Assembly: GCF_014287705.1 (NCBI RefSeq)
Contig: NZ_JACOOY010000028.1
Coordinates: 1-12,578 of the forward strand
Direction: 5' to 3'
DNA from: Dorea_D hominis
Lineage (GTDB): Bacteria; Bacillota; Clostridia; Lachnospirales; Lachnospiraceae
Length of the DNA stretch: 12,578 nt
Shown: in pieces, positions 12,247 through 12,578 of the stretch
Layout of the letters: each line of letters opens with the position of its first letter
Position numbering within the stretch: position 1 is the first letter of the stretch
Notes under the pieces: model-generated
Told to the model about the DNA's origin: nothing
What the model saw: the letters and a program-made list of their open reading frames with translations, nothing else
Databases searched by the model: none
Position numbers and translations under genes: made by a program

Positions 12247-12578
12247 ATGTCAAAACCACAAATATTTGTATCATTTGATTTTGAAAAGGATAGGAATTAT
12301 AAGTATACTTTAAATATGTGGAATGCAAACTCAAGCTTTGAATTTACATGTAATGACAAATCGCCAAGTGAAATTCAAAGCTGGAATATTCCAACGGTTA
12401 AAAGTGTTCTTTCTAGAAAGATTAATGAAGCGACTCATGTAATTGTAATTGTTGGTAAAGAAGCAAATAAATTACATAAGGATAGGGAGTTGATTGGATA
12501 TCGTAATTGGCAGAATTTTGAAATTGCTAAAGCCAAGGAGTTAGGAAAAAAACTTATTGCTGTGCAATTAAATTCATT
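12247..12578 (+). CDS. ThsB-like TIR-domain protein (Thoeris type), 3' end outside the window
   Basis: The first 110 residues are present, and the gene continues past the window end. IFVSFDFEKDRNYKY, a CNDKSPSEIQSW block, LSRKINEATHVIVIVGKEAN, and LIGYRNWQNFEIAKAKELGKKLIAVQL match the MTH538/ThsB TIR-like domain (formerly DUF1863). Glu92 in NWQNFEI is at the position expected for the catalytic Glu of TIR NAD-processing enzymes. In Thoeris, ThsB senses phage and makes an NAD-derived signal that activates the NADase ThsA. No ThsA gene is visible in this window, so a partner would have to lie downstream. ATG 12247 follows GAAAGGA at 9 nt spacing. Alternatives are a stand-alone TIR sensor, or a TIR in another defence setting. 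Confidence 0.85.
   Translation, partial: MSKPQIFVSFDFEKDRNYKYTLNMWNANSSFEFTCNDKSPSEIQSWNIPTVKSVLSRKINEATHVIVIVGKEANKLHKDRELIGYRNWQNFEIAKAKELGKKLIAVQLNS

Noticed and set aside
1..12578. CRISPR array, tRNA or rRNA genes, complete insertion sequence
   Set aside because: I saw no regularly spaced repeats, no tRNA cloverleaf with conserved T-arm, no rRNA segments and no transposase with terminal repeats.

Overview
The window looks like an AT-rich stretch of a gut-type Clostridia (Lachnospiraceae-like) genome, and most of it appears to belong to a Tn1549-type integrative and conjugative element or a relative. The basis is strong Firmicute Shine-Dalgarno sites, TATAAT promoters, and a parA-parB / sortase-anchored thioester surface protein / small helical protein / RadC-like JAB gene order that I recognise from such elements. 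No relaxase, coupling protein or type IV secretion gene lies in the window, so the element assignment is inference from gene order.

Layout. Positions 1-226 hold the decayed 3' end of a tyrosine recombinase gene, followed by a perfect-stem terminator (253-290). Positions 291-633 hold no gene but a promoter-like TATAAT and an unusual set of nested and adjacent inverted repeats (431-612). Positions 634-981 are the first 115 codons of uvrB, cut off at a junction that itself makes the stop codon. A 13-bp direct repeat (428-440 and 1096-1108) flanks this segment. Positions 1211-2131 are a three-gene overlapping cassette of the DUF3791/DUF3990 kind, a probable toxin-antitoxin-like locus whose DUF3990 member carries ADP-ribosyltransferase-like motifs. 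Positions 2171-3838 are an unassigned operon: a 308-residue soluble protein followed by a four-helix membrane protein broken by an apparent one-base loss in a T6 run. A strong terminator (3841-3886) ends it.

Positions 3959-9868 are the element core: ParA, ParB, a 1022-residue surface protein (signal peptide, thioester domain, several Cna-B/prealbumin-like domains, two VaFE-type repeats, a PPKTG sorting signal), two small proteins (one of 41 codons) and a RadC-like JAB protein. Hairpins sit at gene boundaries: before parA, before the surface protein and just after it.

From 10101 on the DNA is cargo again: an ABC-type ATPase and a RloB-like Toprim protein (RloA/RloB, also known as the AbiL type of phage defence), then a TIR-like ThsB (Thoeris-type) gene that runs off the window end. 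The TIR gene has a clear promoter and, just upstream, a perfect GAAC-N4-GTTC palindrome matching the core of the Firmicute LexA operator.

Together, recognisable or probable defence genes flank the core on both sides. The unassigned pair at 2171-3838 is the best candidate in the window for an undescribed system.
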